This document shows positions 15,821-24,735 of a stretch of 64,000 nucleotides of DNA, in pieces. The first letter of the stretch is position 1, and every line of letters begins with the position of its first letter. The position numbers and the translations under genes were made by a program. This DNA comes from Streptomyces sp. NBC_01429 (GTDB lineage: Bacteria; Actinomycetota; Actinomycetes; Streptomycetales; Streptomycetaceae). The notes under the pieces are model-generated. The model ran no database searches, was not told the origin of the DNA, and saw only the letters and a program-made list of their open reading frames with translations. The DNA lies in the NCBI RefSeq assembly GCF_036231945.1, contig NZ_CP109599.1, positions 5,173,501 through 5,237,500 on the forward strand, in the 5' to 3' direction.

Positions 15821-16719
15821 GCGCACAGCTCCTCTGCGGTGAGCGTCGTCATCTCCGACTCGGTGAAGCCGAAGGGCTTCAGGACGCGGAACAGCTCTCC
15901 GCTCTTCTTCATCTTGTGGATCTCGACGTTGAAGGCGTCGCGCAGGCCGGTGTCCGTGGGACGGAACGCGAAGCCGCCGCCGTCGACCTTCTTCTCGCCG
16001 TCCACCAGCGGGGCGAACGGCTTCGTCGCCTCGGCCTTGCGGCTCTTCTTCACCACTTCGCGGCCGGTGAGCGCGGTGCCCGCGAAGACGTCCACCCGGC
16101 CCGACTCGACCGCGTTCAGCCCGGCGACCGGGTCCTGGAGGATGACGATCTCCTTCTCGGGGACGCCGGCGGATATCGCGTACTCGATCTCGGCGTAGCC
16201 GGTGCCGGTGGCGAACTTCGCCTTGGTCCGCACCACGTCCTGGTACGAGTGGAGACCCTTGGGGTTGCCCGTACGGACGAGGAACGAGTCGAGCATCTGA
16301 TACTCGGGATCGGCGAAGATGACCTGTTTGCACCGGTCCGCGTTGATGTACATCCCGGCCGAGACCACATCGAACTGCTGGGAGTTCAGCCCGGGTATCA
16401 GCGAGGAGAAGTCGGTGGCCACGGGCTGCACGTTGGCGACGCCGAGCCGCTTGAAGATGATCTTCGCCAGCTCCACGGCCTCGCCGGTGAAGTCGCCCTG
16501 GTCGTTGACGTAGCCGTACGGAGCCTCGCCCGCGATGCCGAGCCGCACGGTGCGCTGCGATTTCAGCCGGGCGAGCGTGTCACCGGAGGGGATCTTCGCG
16601 CAGCCGGCGGTTCCGAGCGCCCCCGCCGCGCCCAGTACCGCCGTGCCCAGCAGCAGAGATCGTCGCCCTATGGACCGTTTTGTGGTTCTTTCTCTGTGGT
16701 GCTCTGGAGGTGAAGCCAT
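15817..16719 (-). CDS. ehuB: Ehu-type substrate-binding lipoprotein EhuB
   Basis: The ~300-residue protein is a family 3 solute-binding protein. The N-terminus has a basic RRSLLLG motif and a lipobox ending GTAGC, so it is probably a Tat- or Sec-exported lipoprotein. Segments such as GEAPYGYVND, FKRLGV, SLIPGL and SAGMYINADRCKQVIF match the ectoine/hydroxyectoine-binding EhuB group from memory. The ATG at 16719 is the most sensible start, though no strong RBS is visible; TTG/ATG at 16761/16758 are alternatives. The gene is divergent from the DUF3830 gene. The real ligand may be another zwitterion or amide. Confidence 0.8.
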   Translation of the reverse strand: MASPPEHHRERTTKRSIGRRSLLLGTAVLGAAGALGTAGCAKIPSGDTLARLKSQRTVRLGIAGEAPYGYVNDQGDFTGEAVELAKIIFKRLGVANVQPVATDFSSLIPGLNSQQFDVVSAGMYINADRCKQVIFADPEYQMLDSFLVRTGNPKGLHSYQDVVRTKAKFATGTGYAEIEYAISAGVPEKEIVILQDPVAGLNAVESGRVDVFAGTALTGREVVKKSRKAEATKPFAPLVDGEKKVDGGGFAFRPTDTGLRDAFNVEIHKMKKSGELFRVLKPFGFTESEMTTLTAEELCA

Positions 16720-16826
16720 GGGCGCGCGGCTACCCGACTCCAATCGGGTTATGCACATCAATTTGAGCCGATCACCCGCGGCCGGTGTGCCCTTGACTCG
16801 GTGGATCAGGCGAGGACCATGAAGGC

Positions 16827-17324
16827 ATGACCGACCGATTTGTGACTGTGTCGCTCGACAAGCGCGGGGTGCGTTGCACCGCGAAACTCCTGGATGACCG
16901 GGCTCCGGTCACCTGCGCGGCGGTGTGGGAGGCGCTGCCGCTCGGCTCGGACGTCTACCACGCGAAGTACGCGCGCAACGAGATCTACGCGCTGTTTCCG
17001 GCCTTCGCCGCCGAGGAACCGCCGCTGGAGAATCCGACCGTGACCCCCATCCCCGGAGATCTGTGCTACTTCACCTTCTCCGACACCGAGTTGGGCACCT
17101 CGTCGTACGGATACGACACGAAGGCCGTGACCGCCCGCCGCACCACCGTCGACCTGGCCCTCTTCTACGAGCGGAACAATCTGCTGATCAACGGCGACAT
17201 GGGGTGGATCCCCGGCATCGTCTGGGGCACGGTGGTCGACGGCCTCGACCGGATGGCCGAGGCGTGCCAGGACCTGTGGCGGGCGGGCGCCATCGGCGAG
17301 ACGCTCAGCTTCCGCCGGGAGTAG
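16827..17324 (+). CDS. DUF3830 family protein
   Basis: The 165-residue protein matches the DUF3830 family, small proteins with a predicted cyclophilin-like fold and no established activity. Recognisable segments are AVWEALPL near the N-terminus, the GDLCYF strand and the ERNNLLIN stretch. The family often travels with amidases, Asp/Glu racemases and Ehu-type transporters, as here, so a role in processing the imported compound is likely, perhaps as a lyase or isomerase accessory. It is divergent from ehuB with about 107 bp between starts, and a GCGAGGA lies about 10 bp upstream of the ATG. Confidence 0.8.
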   Translation: MTDRFVTVSLDKRGVRCTAKLLDDRAPVTCAAVWEALPLGSDVYHAKYARNEIYALFPAFAAEEPPLENPTVTPIPGDLCYFTFSDTELGTSSYGYDTKAVTARRTTVDLALFYERNNLLINGDMGWIPGIVWGTVVDGLDRMAEACQDLWRAGAIGETLSFRRE

Positions 17325-17344
17325 TTGCCCGCCGGGAGCGGCGT

Positions 17345-17440
17345 ACCCCCTCCCGGGCGTCCCAGGCGTCCCAGGCGTCCCGGGCATCCCAGGCGTCCCG
17401 GGCATCCCGGGCGCCCCGGCCGTCCCGGCCGACGAGGCCG
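17345..17440. repeat. 9-bp tandem repeat between convergent genes
   Basis: About ten degenerate copies of GTCCCAGGC / ATCCCGGGC fill the gap between the DUF3830 and amidase stops. In one minus-strand frame the unit reads as Gly-Thr-Pro / Gly-Met-Pro, collagen-like, but no gene supports translation. Confidence 0.8.
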
Positions 17441-17450
17441 CCGCGGGCGC

Positions 17451-18968
17451 TCAGCCCACCCCCACCCCCGGCGCCGGGATGTGCGCCGCCCCCGCCTCGT
17501 ACAGCGCGTGCGCGGCCCGCATCACCAGCGCGTCCCCGTGCCGGGCGGCGACGATCTGGACCCCGATGGGCAGCCCGTCCCCGTCCACCCCGCACGGCAC
17601 GCTCACGGCGGGCTGCTGGGTCAGATTGAACGGGTACGTGAACGGGGTCCACGACGTCCAGCGCCGCTGCCCCGTCCCCCTGCCGCCCGCCCCCCGGCCG
17701 CCCGCGCCCCCGGGCGTCTCCACCCCCGCGGCGAACGCCGTGACCGGCAGGGTCGGCGTCACCAGCAGGTCGTACGACTCGTGGAACCTGCCCAGGCGCC
17801 GCCCCAGCTCCATCCGCGCGTCCACCGCGGCCAGGTACTCCAGCGCGCTGTACCGCTCACCCGCCGCCACGATCTCCCGCAGCCCCGGATCGAGCAGCTC
17901 CCGCTGCTCCTTGTTGAACGACTGCGTCAGCCGCGCCGCGCCGCCGAACCACAGGGTGTGGAAAGCCTCCACCGGATCGCTGATGTCCGGATCGGCCTCC
18001 TCGATGTACGCGCCCAGCTCCGCGAGCCGGCCCACCGCCCGCCGTACCGCCGAGGCCACCGCGGGCTGGACCGCGACCTGGCCGCCGAAGGACGGCGAGT
18101 ACGCGATCCGCAGCCCCTTCACGCCCTCCGCGAGCGAGCCGGTGAGAGCCGGCGCCGGGGCGAGCTGCGACCAGTCGCGCCAGTCGGCGCCGCTGATCAC
18201 ATCCGTCAGCAGAGCCGTGTCCGCCGCGTCCCGCGCCATCGCGCCCGCGTGCGCGAGCGTGCCGAACGGGCTGGACGGATAGAGCGGCACGCGCCCGTAC
18301 GTCGGCTTGAGCCCGAAGATCCCGCAGAACGAGGCCGGGATGCGCACCGAGCCGCCGCCGTCCGTGCCGATGGACAGCGGCGCCGCGCCCGCCGCCACCG
18401 CCGCCGCGCTGCCGCCGCTGGACCCGCCCGAGGTGCGGGATAGGTCGTACGGGTTACGGGTCACCCCGTTCAGCGGCGAGTCCGTGACCCCCTTCCAGCC
18501 GAACTCCGGCGTGGTCGTCTTCCCGACGAGAACCGCGCCGTGCTCGCGCAGCCGCGCCACCGCCGGCGCGTCCACGTCCCAGGCACCGGCCGCCCGTACG
18601 GTCCGGGAGCCGCGCAGGGTGGGGCCGCCGCGCTGGAGGAAGATGTCCTTCACCGAGACCGGCACGCCGTCCAGCAGCCCCTGCGGCTCGTTCGCCCGCC
18701 ACCGCCCGGCCGACGCCTCCGCCTGGGCGAGCGCCGCCTCGGAGTCCACCCGTACGAACGCGTTGACCAGCGGCTGGACCGCCGCGATCCGGTCCAGTAC
18801 GGCGCGGGTCACGTCGACGGGGGAGAAGTCGCCCCGCCGGTAGCCCGCCAGCAGCTGCCGCGCGGTCAGCCGGGTGAGACCTGCGGGGTCGGCGGGGTCG
18901 GCGGGAGTGGCGGGAGTGGTCACGTCGGTCGGGGCGCTCGGGTCGGTCGGGAACGCGTGATCAGTCAT
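17451..18968 (-). CDS. Amidase signature family hydrolase
   Basis: The 505-residue enzyme has the Ser-cisSer-Lys triad: Lys107 in VSVKDIF, the cis-Ser in [10 protein letters not shown] (Ser183/184) and the nucleophile Ser207 in [11 protein letters not shown]. The family hydrolyses amides to carboxylate and ammonia. The N-terminal Pro/Ala/Thr segment is not conserved. The start ATG overlaps the stop of the upstream D-2-hydroxyacid dehydrogenase by 8 bp, so both are made from one message. Beside an importer and racemase-type enzymes, it probably deamidates the transported substrate or an intermediate. Confidence 0.9.
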   Translation of the reverse strand: MTDHAFPTDPSAPTDVTTPATPADPADPAGLTRLTARQLLAGYRRGDFSPVDVTRAVLDRIAAVQPLVNAFVRVDSEAALAQAEASAGRWRANEPQGLLDGVPVSVKDIFLQRGGPTLRGSRTVRAAGAWDVDAPAVARLREHGAVLVGKTTTPEFGWKGVTDSPLNGVTRNPYDLSRTSGGSSGGSAAAVAAGAAPLSIGTDGGGSVRIPASFCGIFGLKPTYGRVPLYPSSPFGTLAHAGAMARDAADTALLTDVISGADWRDWSQLAPAPALTGSLAEGVKGLRIAYSPSFGGQVAVQPAVASAVRRAVGRLAELGAYIEEADPDISDPVEAFHTLWFGGAARLTQSFNKEQRELLDPGLREIVAAGERYSALEYLAAVDARMELGRRLGRFHESYDLLVTPTLPVTAFAAGVETPGGAGGRGAGGRGTGQRRWTSWTPFTYPFNLTQQPAVSVPCGVDGDGLPIGVQIVAARHGDALVMRAAHALYEAGAAHIPAPGVGVG

Positions 18969-19923
18969 GCATGGGGACGTACCCACGTTTCTTGTCCACC
19001 ACGTTCGAAAGGGGCTTTCCGGCCGCCCAAAGTTCGTAAAGCTCCACGAACTGTTCACCCAGCCGGTCGCGCCAGCCGACCGTGTCCCCGCTCATGTGCG
19101 GCGAGACGATCAGCCCGGGAACGTCCCACAGCGGGCTCCGCGCGTCGAGCGGCTCCCGCTCGAAGACGTCGAGCGCGGCGCCCGCGATCCACCGCTTGGA
19201 GACCGCGGCGATCAGGTCCTCCTCCACGACGAGCTGTCCGCGCCCCACGTTGATGAACCGCGCCGACGGCTGCATCAGCCCGAACAGCCGGGCGTCGAAC
19301 ATCCCGCGCGTCGCGTCCGTCAACGGCGCCGCGCCGATCACCCAGTCGGCGCGGGTGACCAGCCGGTCCAGCTGGTCGGCGCCGTGGATGCCGGGGCGCG
19401 CCGTACGGCCGGTGACGGCGACCGCCACGCCGAGCGTCCGCAACGTCCGCGCCACGGCCCGGCCGATCGGACCCGCGCCGATCACCACGGCGCGGCTCTC
19501 CGCGACCCGCAGCCCCTCGCGATGGCGCCAGCGGCGCTGCCGCTGAAGCTCCAGGGTGCCGGGGAGGTCCTTCGCCATGGCGAGAACCAGCCCCGCCACG
19601 TACTCGGCGATGGGCTCCTCGAAGATCCCCCTGGCATTGGTGACGACCGTGTCGGAGGCGACCAGCTCCGGGCAGAGCAGCCGGTCCACCCCGGCGCTCG
19701 CGGTGTGCACCCAGCGCGGCCGCGGACCCTCGCCCGGCCAGGCGTTCCGTACCGCGTCGGAGGTGAAGTCCCAGACCAGCAGGACATCGGCGAGCGGCAG
19801 CGCGGCGGCGAGACCTGCCTCGTCGGTGGTGCTCACCAGCGCCCTGCCGGTGAGCCGGCCGAGCCGTGGTGAGGAGGGGGAGGGGCCGGCCGGTTCGAGG
19901 ACGAGGAGAGTGGGGGACGCCAT
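18961..19923 (-). CDS. D-2-hydroxyacid dehydrogenase family protein
   Basis: The 320-residue NAD(P)-dependent oxidoreductase has the Rossmann motif VIGAGPIGRAVAR and the catalytic Arg/Glu/His positions in NVGRGQLVV, DVFEREPL and SPHMSGDT. It would interconvert a 2-keto acid and a D-2-hydroxy acid. I prefer ATG 19923 (MASPTLLVLEP, with AGAAGGG about 9 bp upstream) over the GTG-type start at 20025, which adds a poorly conserved leader. It is the first gene of the minus-strand pair with the amidase and is divergent from the racemase-family genes. Confidence 0.85.
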   Translation of the reverse strand: MASPTLLVLEPAGPSPSSPRLGRLTGRALVSTTDEAGLAAALPLADVLLVWDFTSDAVRNAWPGEGPRPRWVHTASAGVDRLLCPELVASDTVVTNARGIFEEPIAEYVAGLVLAMAKDLPGTLELQRQRRWRHREGLRVAESRAVVIGAGPIGRAVARTLRTLGVAVAVTGRTARPGIHGADQLDRLVTRADWVIGAAPLTDATRGMFDARLFGLMQPSARFINVGRGQLVVEEDLIAAVSKRWIAGAALDVFEREPLDARSPLWDVPGLIVSPHMSGDTVGWRDRLGEQFVELYELWAAGKPLSNVVDKKRGYVPMHD

Positions 19924-20017
19924 GCGGAGGTGCCCTTCTGCCGGGGCCGGATTCGCCGTCGGATCTCCCGCCGGATTTCCTGCGGGAAAAATCCGTGCAA
20001 CGTCTGAGATGTGACGA

Positions 20018-20047
20018 TTGACCACGCTCGCACCTGGCTCCTACCGT
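20018..20047 (+). promoter_or_regulatory. Possible promoter for the racemase-family genes
   Basis: TTGACC (20018-20023) and TACCGT (20042-20047) are separated by 18 bp and end about 31 bp upstream of the first racemase-family start. This is a reasonable sigma-HrdB-like promoter within the 155-bp divergent region. Confidence 0.5.
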
Positions 20048-20078
20048 CGTCAACAAGAAGCGTATAAGGGGGCCAGCC

Positions 20079-20972
20079 ATGGAAGTCTCCTTTCTGGGTG
20101 GACCACAGCCGCAGCGTGGTGTCGGCGTGGTCGCTCCGTTCGATTTCGCACTCGATCGCGAACTCTGGCGATGGGTGCCCGACGAAATCTCGCTGCGTGT
20201 GACCAGAACGCCCTATGTGCCGGTCGAGGTCTCCCTCGATCTCGCCCGGCTGGTCAGCGAGCACGAGACGCTCCGCGAAGCGGTACGGGCGCTGAGCGCG
20301 TCCGAACCCGAGGTCGTCGCCTACGCCTGTACCTCCGGCAGCTTCGTCGGCGGCCCGCTCGCCGAACGGGCCATGTGCGAGGAGATGAGCCGCTCCGGCG
20401 AGGTGGACTCGCTGACCACCACCGGCGCGCTGGTCGAAGCGCTGAGAGAGCTGGGAGCCACCCGGATCGCGCTGGTCACGCCCTATACGGAGTCCGTCAC
20501 CCAATCGCTGGAGGACTATCTGGCCGAGGTCGGGGTAACGGTCACAGGACGCGCTTTTCTGGGGCTGACCAGGGATATCTGGAAGGTGCCGTACCGCTCG
20601 GTCATGGATATGGCGCGGCAGGCCGTCGTCGGGGCGGCCGACGCGCTCTTCATCAGCTGCACGAATCTGCCGACGTACGACGCGATTCCCCAGTTGGAGG
20701 CCGAGCTGCGGATGCCCGTCCTGTCGGCCAACCAGGTGACGATGTGGGCGGCGTTGCGCAGACTCGGCGCGCAGGCCGTCGGCCCGTACCAGGCGCTGCT
20801 GATGGACCGGCGTCAGGCCGGACCGCTGCGGCCGCCCGTGCGGGAAGTGCCGCCGGTGCCGCCGGTGCCGCCGGTGGAGTCCCTTCCTCCGATCGCACCG
20901 GTGGGGCCGGCGCAGGCGGGCCTGCCGCCGGACGCGCTGCCGCTGCCGGACGATTCGGAAGGATGGACATGA
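20079..20972 (+). CDS. Asp/Glu racemase superfamily protein, maleate isomerase type, copy 1
   Basis: The 297-residue protein belongs to the maleate cis-trans isomerase / arylmalonate decarboxylase / Asp-Glu racemase superfamily. Both catalytic cysteines are present: Cys84 in YACTSGSF and Cys194 in FISCTNLPT. It resembles EutA-type proteins found with ectoine-use genes. The last ~45 residues are a Pro-rich tail (repeated PPVPPVPPV) not expected in the family. A GGGGG lies 7 bp before the ATG, and the stop overlaps the next start as ATGA, so the paralogues are co-translated. The natural substrate is unknown. Confidence 0.85.
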   Translation: MEVSFLGGPQPQRGVGVVAPFDFALDRELWRWVPDEISLRVTRTPYVPVEVSLDLARLVSEHETLREAVRALSASEPEVVAYACTSGSFVGGPLAERAMCEEMSRSGEVDSLTTTGALVEALRELGATRIALVTPYTESVTQSLEDYLAEVGVTVTGRAFLGLTRDIWKVPYRSVMDMARQAVVGAADALFISCTNLPTYDAIPQLEAELRMPVLSANQVTMWAALRRLGAQAVGPYQALLMDRRQAGPLRPPVREVPPVPPVPPVESLPPIAPVGPAQAGLPPDALPLPDDSEGWT

Positions 20973-21688
20973 CGACCGTCGGATTCCTCTACCCCGGGCA
21001 CTCCGCCGAGGACGACTATCCGCGCATCGAGGTGCTGCTCGACAGCGACATCAGGCTGCCCCTCGTCCACACCGACATCGGCGAGGACGCCCACCGGGTC
21101 GACGCGCTGATCCGGATGGGCGAGGACGAGCGGCTCGCCACGGGAGTGGAGGAGCTGCGGCTGGCCGGCGCCGAGTCGGTGGTCTGGGCCTGCACCAGCG
21201 GCAGTTTCGTGTACGGGTGGGACGGCGCGCGGGAACAGACCCGCGCCCTCGCCGGGGCGGCCGGGCTGCCCGCGTCGAGTACGTCGTTCGCCTTCGCCCA
21301 CGCCGTACGGGAGCTGGGCGCCGAGCGGGTCGCCATCGCCGCGACGTATCCGGAGGATGTCACCGGACACTTCACGGCGTTCCTCAAGGCGGCCGGGATC
21401 GAGGTCGTCGCCGACCGCGCCAGCGGCATCATCACGGCGGCCGAGGTCGGCACCTGGGACCGTGACCAGGTGCTGGAGCTGGCGCGCGCGGGTGATCATC
21501 CGGACGCGGAGATCGTCCTGCTGCCCGATACGGCGCTGCACACGGCGGCGTATCTGCCGGAGCTGGAGGAGGCGCTCGGCAAGCCCGTGCTCACGGCGAA
21601 CCAGGTGACGGTCTGGGAGGGGCTGCGGCTGGCGGAGCGCAAGGTGTGGGCGCCGAGGCTGGGGACGCTGTTCGCGAGCCGGGTGTAG
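20969..21688 (+). CDS. Asp/Glu racemase superfamily protein, copy 2, second Cys replaced
   Basis: The 239-residue paralogue of the preceding protein keeps the first cysteine (Cys75 in WACTSGSF), but the second position is Asp187 in LLPDTALHT where copy 1 has Cys194. That rules out the usual two-Cys racemization chemistry and suggests a different reaction or a partner role. The start ATG at 20969 overlaps the upstream stop and has GGAAGGA 5 bp before it; ATG 20963 is also in frame. Length matches the superfamily core. Confidence 0.85.
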   Translation: MTTVGFLYPGHSAEDDYPRIEVLLDSDIRLPLVHTDIGEDAHRVDALIRMGEDERLATGVEELRLAGAESVVWACTSGSFVYGWDGAREQTRALAGAAGLPASSTSFAFAHAVRELGAERVAIAATYPEDVTGHFTAFLKAAGIEVVADRASGIITAAEVGTWDRDQVLELARAGDHPDAEIVLLPDTALHTAAYLPELEEALGKPVLTANQVTVWEGLRLAERKVWAPRLGTLFASRV

Positions 21689-21781
21689 CGGGGCAGGTGC
21701 GGCGGGGCCGGGTGCAGCGGCGGGGCTGGGAATCGCCGTCCGGAATAACCGGAGCGACCCTCCTGTTGGAGATGATCTGCT

Positions 21782-21818
21782 AGTTGTCTTGATGCAGTTG
21801 TCTTCAAGCAGTTGTCTT
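21782..21818. repeat. Three AGTTGTCTT repeats at 14-bp spacing
   Basis: AGTTGTCTT recurs exactly at 21782, 21796 and 21810, 23-59 bp upstream of the flavin oxidoreductase start. The fixed spacing and position suggest regulator-binding iterons. Confidence 0.65.
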
Positions 21819-21840
21819 TATGCGCGGGAGGGTCTGACCG

Positions 21841-22986
21841 GTGGACGAGGCGAGCCGAGGCACGACGGCCGATACGAGCGGCGGTACCACGGGCGAGAGG
21901 ACGGCGGACGCGCCCCGGGAGTCCACGGACCCCATCCGGGGCACGGCACGCGGCACCGCCCCCGTACCCCTGTCCGTACTGGACCTGGTCACGGTGGGCA
22001 GCGGCTCCACCGCCACCCAGTCGCTGCGCACCAGCGTCGAGCTGGCCCGGCTCGCCGAGCGCAGGGGCTACCACCGCCACTGGGTCGCCGAGCACCACTC
22101 GATGCCGGGCGTCGCCTCGTCGTCCCCGGCGGTGATCCTCGCCCACCTCGCCGCCCACACCGAGCGCATCAGGCTGGGCTCCGGCGGCGTGATGCTGCCC
22201 AACCACGCGCCCCTGGTGATCGCCGAGCAGTTCGGCACGCTGGAGGCCCTCGCCCCCGGCCGCGTCGACCTCGGACTCGGCCGCGCCCCGGGCACGGACG
22301 GGGCCACGGCCGCCGCGCTGCGCCGTACGGACCGGCTGAACGAGGGCGCGGACGACTTCCCGCAGCAGCTCGCCGAGCTGACTCGCTTCCTGGACGACGA
22401 CTTCCCCGACGGCCACCCGTACTCCCGTATCCACGCGGTCCCCGGGCCGGTCCAGGGACCTCCGGGACGGCCGCCGGTCTGGCTCCTGGGCTCCTCCGGC
22501 TTCAGCGCGCGACTGGCCGGGGTGCTGGGGCTGCCGTTCGCCTTCGCGCACCACTTCTCCGCCCAGAACACCGTTCCCGCGCTGGACCTCTACCGCGAGT
22601 CCTTCAGCCCCTCCGGGGTGCTGGACGCCCCGTACGCGGTGATCGGCGTCGCGGCCCTGGCGAGCGAGTCCGAGCACGAGGCCCGCAGGCAGGTGCTCTC
22701 CGGCGCGCTCTCCATGGTCCGGCTGCGCACCGGCCGCCCCGGCCTCGTACCGACACCGGAGGAGGCGGAGGCGTACCGCTTCAGCTCCATGGAGCAGGAC
22801 TTCGTGGACAACTGGCTCGGCAATATCGTCCACGGCACCCCGGACGAGGTGCGCGACGGCCTGAACGACCTTCAGAAGCGCACGGGCGCCGACGAACTGA
22901 TGATCACCGCCCAGGCCCACGGCGGCGACGTCCGGCTGCGCAGCTACGAGCTGATCGCGGACGCGTACGGCCTGCCGACGGACTGA
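21841..22986 (+). CDS. Luciferase-like flavin-dependent oxidoreductase
   Basis: The 381-residue protein has the TIM-barrel luciferase-like monooxygenase fold, with family segments [34 protein letters not shown] and [11 protein letters not shown]. Such enzymes use reduced FMN or F420 to oxidise organic substrates, and the substrate cannot be inferred. The first ~40 residues are low-complexity Thr/Gly/Arg. A GTG start follows GGGAGGG by 9 bp. A MarR-like repeat array lies just upstream. It is probably a single-gene unit. Confidence 0.87.
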   Translation: MDEASRGTTADTSGGTTGERTADAPRESTDPIRGTARGTAPVPLSVLDLVTVGSGSTATQSLRTSVELARLAERRGYHRHWVAEHHSMPGVASSSPAVILAHLAAHTERIRLGSGGVMLPNHAPLVIAEQFGTLEALAPGRVDLGLGRAPGTDGATAAALRRTDRLNEGADDFPQQLAELTRFLDDDFPDGHPYSRIHAVPGPVQGPPGRPPVWLLGSSGFSARLAGVLGLPFAFAHHFSAQNTVPALDLYRESFSPSGVLDAPYAVIGVAALASESEHEARRQVLSGALSMVRLRTGRPGLVPTPEEAEAYRFSSMEQDFVDNWLGNIVHGTPDEVRDGLNDLQKRTGADELMITAQAHGGDVRLRSYELIADAYGLPTD

Positions 22987-23129
22987 TCCCTCCCCCTCCT
23001 CTCGACCCCCCTCCTCCCGGCCCCGGGCGCACCCGCGCCCGGGGCCGATTGTCAGTGCCTCCTCGTAGCGTTCTCGTAGTGGGTGCGGCGGACAAGGCCG
23101 CCGGGCCCAGCCTGGGGGAGAGGTCTGTC

Positions 23130-24575
23130 ATGTCGCGTGCCACGACGTATCTGGAGCTGTCGCAGGAAGGCGCCGGGGCGCACAAGTTCTACGAGGTGAC
23201 CGTGGACGGCACGGTGGTCTCGGTGCGCTACGGCCGGATCGGCGCGGACGGCCAGTCGCAGATCTCGTCCTTCCCGACGGAGGAGAAGGCGCGGGCCGCC
23301 GCCGCGAAGAAGGTGGGCGAGAAGGTCCGCAAGGGATACGCGCCCGCGGTCCAGGGCCGGCGCGCGGCACGCGCGGTGACGCGCCGCCAGGTCACCTCGG
23401 CGCCCTCCACGTCCCGCTCCGTCGCCCCGGTGCTGTGGCGGTTCCGTACGGGCTCCTCGGCCTTCGGCATCCACATCGACGAGGACCGCTGCTGGGTGGG
23501 CAACCAGGCGGGGGACGTCTACACCCTCAGCCACGGCGGCGAGGTGCTGGCGCGCTACGCGCTGCCCGACGGCGTCAAGTGCCTGGTGGCGGACGACTTC
23601 TGGATATACGCGGGGTGCGACGACGGCAAGGTGTACGACCTGTCGTCGAAGCTGCCCTTCGCGGCGTACGACATCGCGGCCGACGTCGACATCTTCTGGC
23701 TCGACATCCGCGAGGGCGTGCTCAACGTCTCCGACCGCGACGGCGGGCTGACGGTCATCGACCACGAGGACGAGCACCAGTGGTCCCGCAGGTCCGCCGG
23801 GGGAGGCGCCTGGATGGTGCGCGCCGACGAGCGGGCGGTCTACCACGGACACGGCAAGGGCGTCACGGCGTACGAGCCGGGCGGGTCCGGCGAGCTGTGG
23901 CACACCCCGACGACGGGCGGGGTGCTGTTCGGCTGGCAGGAGGACGCGTCGGTGTACGCGGGCACGTCGCGCCACGTCGTCCAGCGCCTCGCGAAGGCCA
24001 CGGGCGTCGTCGAGGCGACGTACCGCTGCGACACCGCCGTCTACTCGTGCGCCACCGCGCCGGGCGGGCGCTATGTCTTCGCCGGTGACAGCTCCTCCTC
24101 GGTCTACTGCTTCGACGCCGACGGGACCCGGCTGTGGAAGCTGGGCACGGGCGGCGGCTCCGCGCTCTCCATGCAGTATCTGGACGAGAAGCTGTACATG
24201 GTCACCACCGACGGCTCCCTCGTCTGCGTGGACGCGAGCGCCACCGCCGTCACCGCCGCCCAGCAGGGCACGGTCCCCGTCGCGATGGACGTCAAGTCGG
24301 CCGCCGCGCTGCCCACCTACACCCCGGCCACCTCGGTCCGGACGGTCGCGACGGTCTCCTCGGCGGCGGCTCCGGCGGGCGGGGTGGTCGTGGAGTGCGT
24401 CGACGACGGCGGCAGGCTCCGCGTCCATGTCGTCTCGGACGGCTTCGAGCCCACCTGGAACGTCCAGTTCCCGCGCGGCATACGCCAGGCCGGCACCCGG
24501 TACGTGGTGGAGGCGCTGCACCCGGCGCAGGGGGGCTTCTACCGGGTACGGGGCGAGATCAAGCGGCTGGTCTGA
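23130..24575 (+). CDS. WGR domain plus beta-propeller protein
   Basis: The 481-residue protein starts with a WGR-type domain (about residues 5-75: HKFYEVTVDG, VSVRYGRIGADGQ, AAAKKVGEKVRKGY), the nucleic-acid-linked module also found in PARPs. A basic linker leads to about seven PQQ-like beta-propeller blades (about 100-410), each with motifs such as DGKVYDLS, YVFAGDSSSSVYCFDADG and DGSLVCVDAS. No signal peptide is present, so it is cytosolic. Function is unknown; DNA-damage sensing or scaffolding are possibilities. GGGGGAGAGG precedes the ATG. Confidence 0.8.
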   Translation: MSRATTYLELSQEGAGAHKFYEVTVDGTVVSVRYGRIGADGQSQISSFPTEEKARAAAAKKVGEKVRKGYAPAVQGRRAARAVTRRQVTSAPSTSRSVAPVLWRFRTGSSAFGIHIDEDRCWVGNQAGDVYTLSHGGEVLARYALPDGVKCLVADDFWIYAGCDDGKVYDLSSKLPFAAYDIAADVDIFWLDIREGVLNVSDRDGGLTVIDHEDEHQWSRRSAGGGAWMVRADERAVYHGHGKGVTAYEPGGSGELWHTPTTGGVLFGWQEDASVYAGTSRHVVQRLAKATGVVEATYRCDTAVYSCATAPGGRYVFAGDSSSSVYCFDADGTRLWKLGTGGGSALSMQYLDEKLYMVTTDGSLVCVDASATAVTAAQQGTVPVAMDVKSAAALPTYTPATSVRTVATVSSAAAPAGGVVVECVDDGGRLRVHVVSDGFEPTWNVQFPRGIRQAGTRYVVEALHPAQGGFYRVRGEIKRLV

Positions 24576-24582
24576 CCCGGGC

Positions 24583-24720
24583 GGCGGCGGGCGCGGGCAC
24601 GGGCACGGGGGCGGGAGCGGGGGCGGGAGTGGGAGTGGGCACGGGCACGGGGGCGGGAGCGGGCACGGAGGCGGGAGCGGGGATGGTGCTCCGGGCGGGG
24701 GCCGGGAGCCGGGGAGGGGG
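24583..24720. repeat. G-rich hexamer repeat tract
   Basis: The plus strand consists of GGGCAC / GGGAGC / GGGGGC hexamers repeated about 20 times between the convergent WGR and cdgA genes. The many G3-G5 runs could form G-quadruplex DNA or RNA at both 3' ends. No other terminator is visible between these genes. Confidence 0.75.
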
Positions 24721-24735
24721 CGTGGGGAGCGCCGG

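Noticed and set aside
16806-17405. Minus-strand frame with Gly-X-Pro repeats suggesting a collagen-like protein
   Set aside because: The repeat is only 25 residues, the rest is antisense to the DUF3830 gene, and no start signal is seen.
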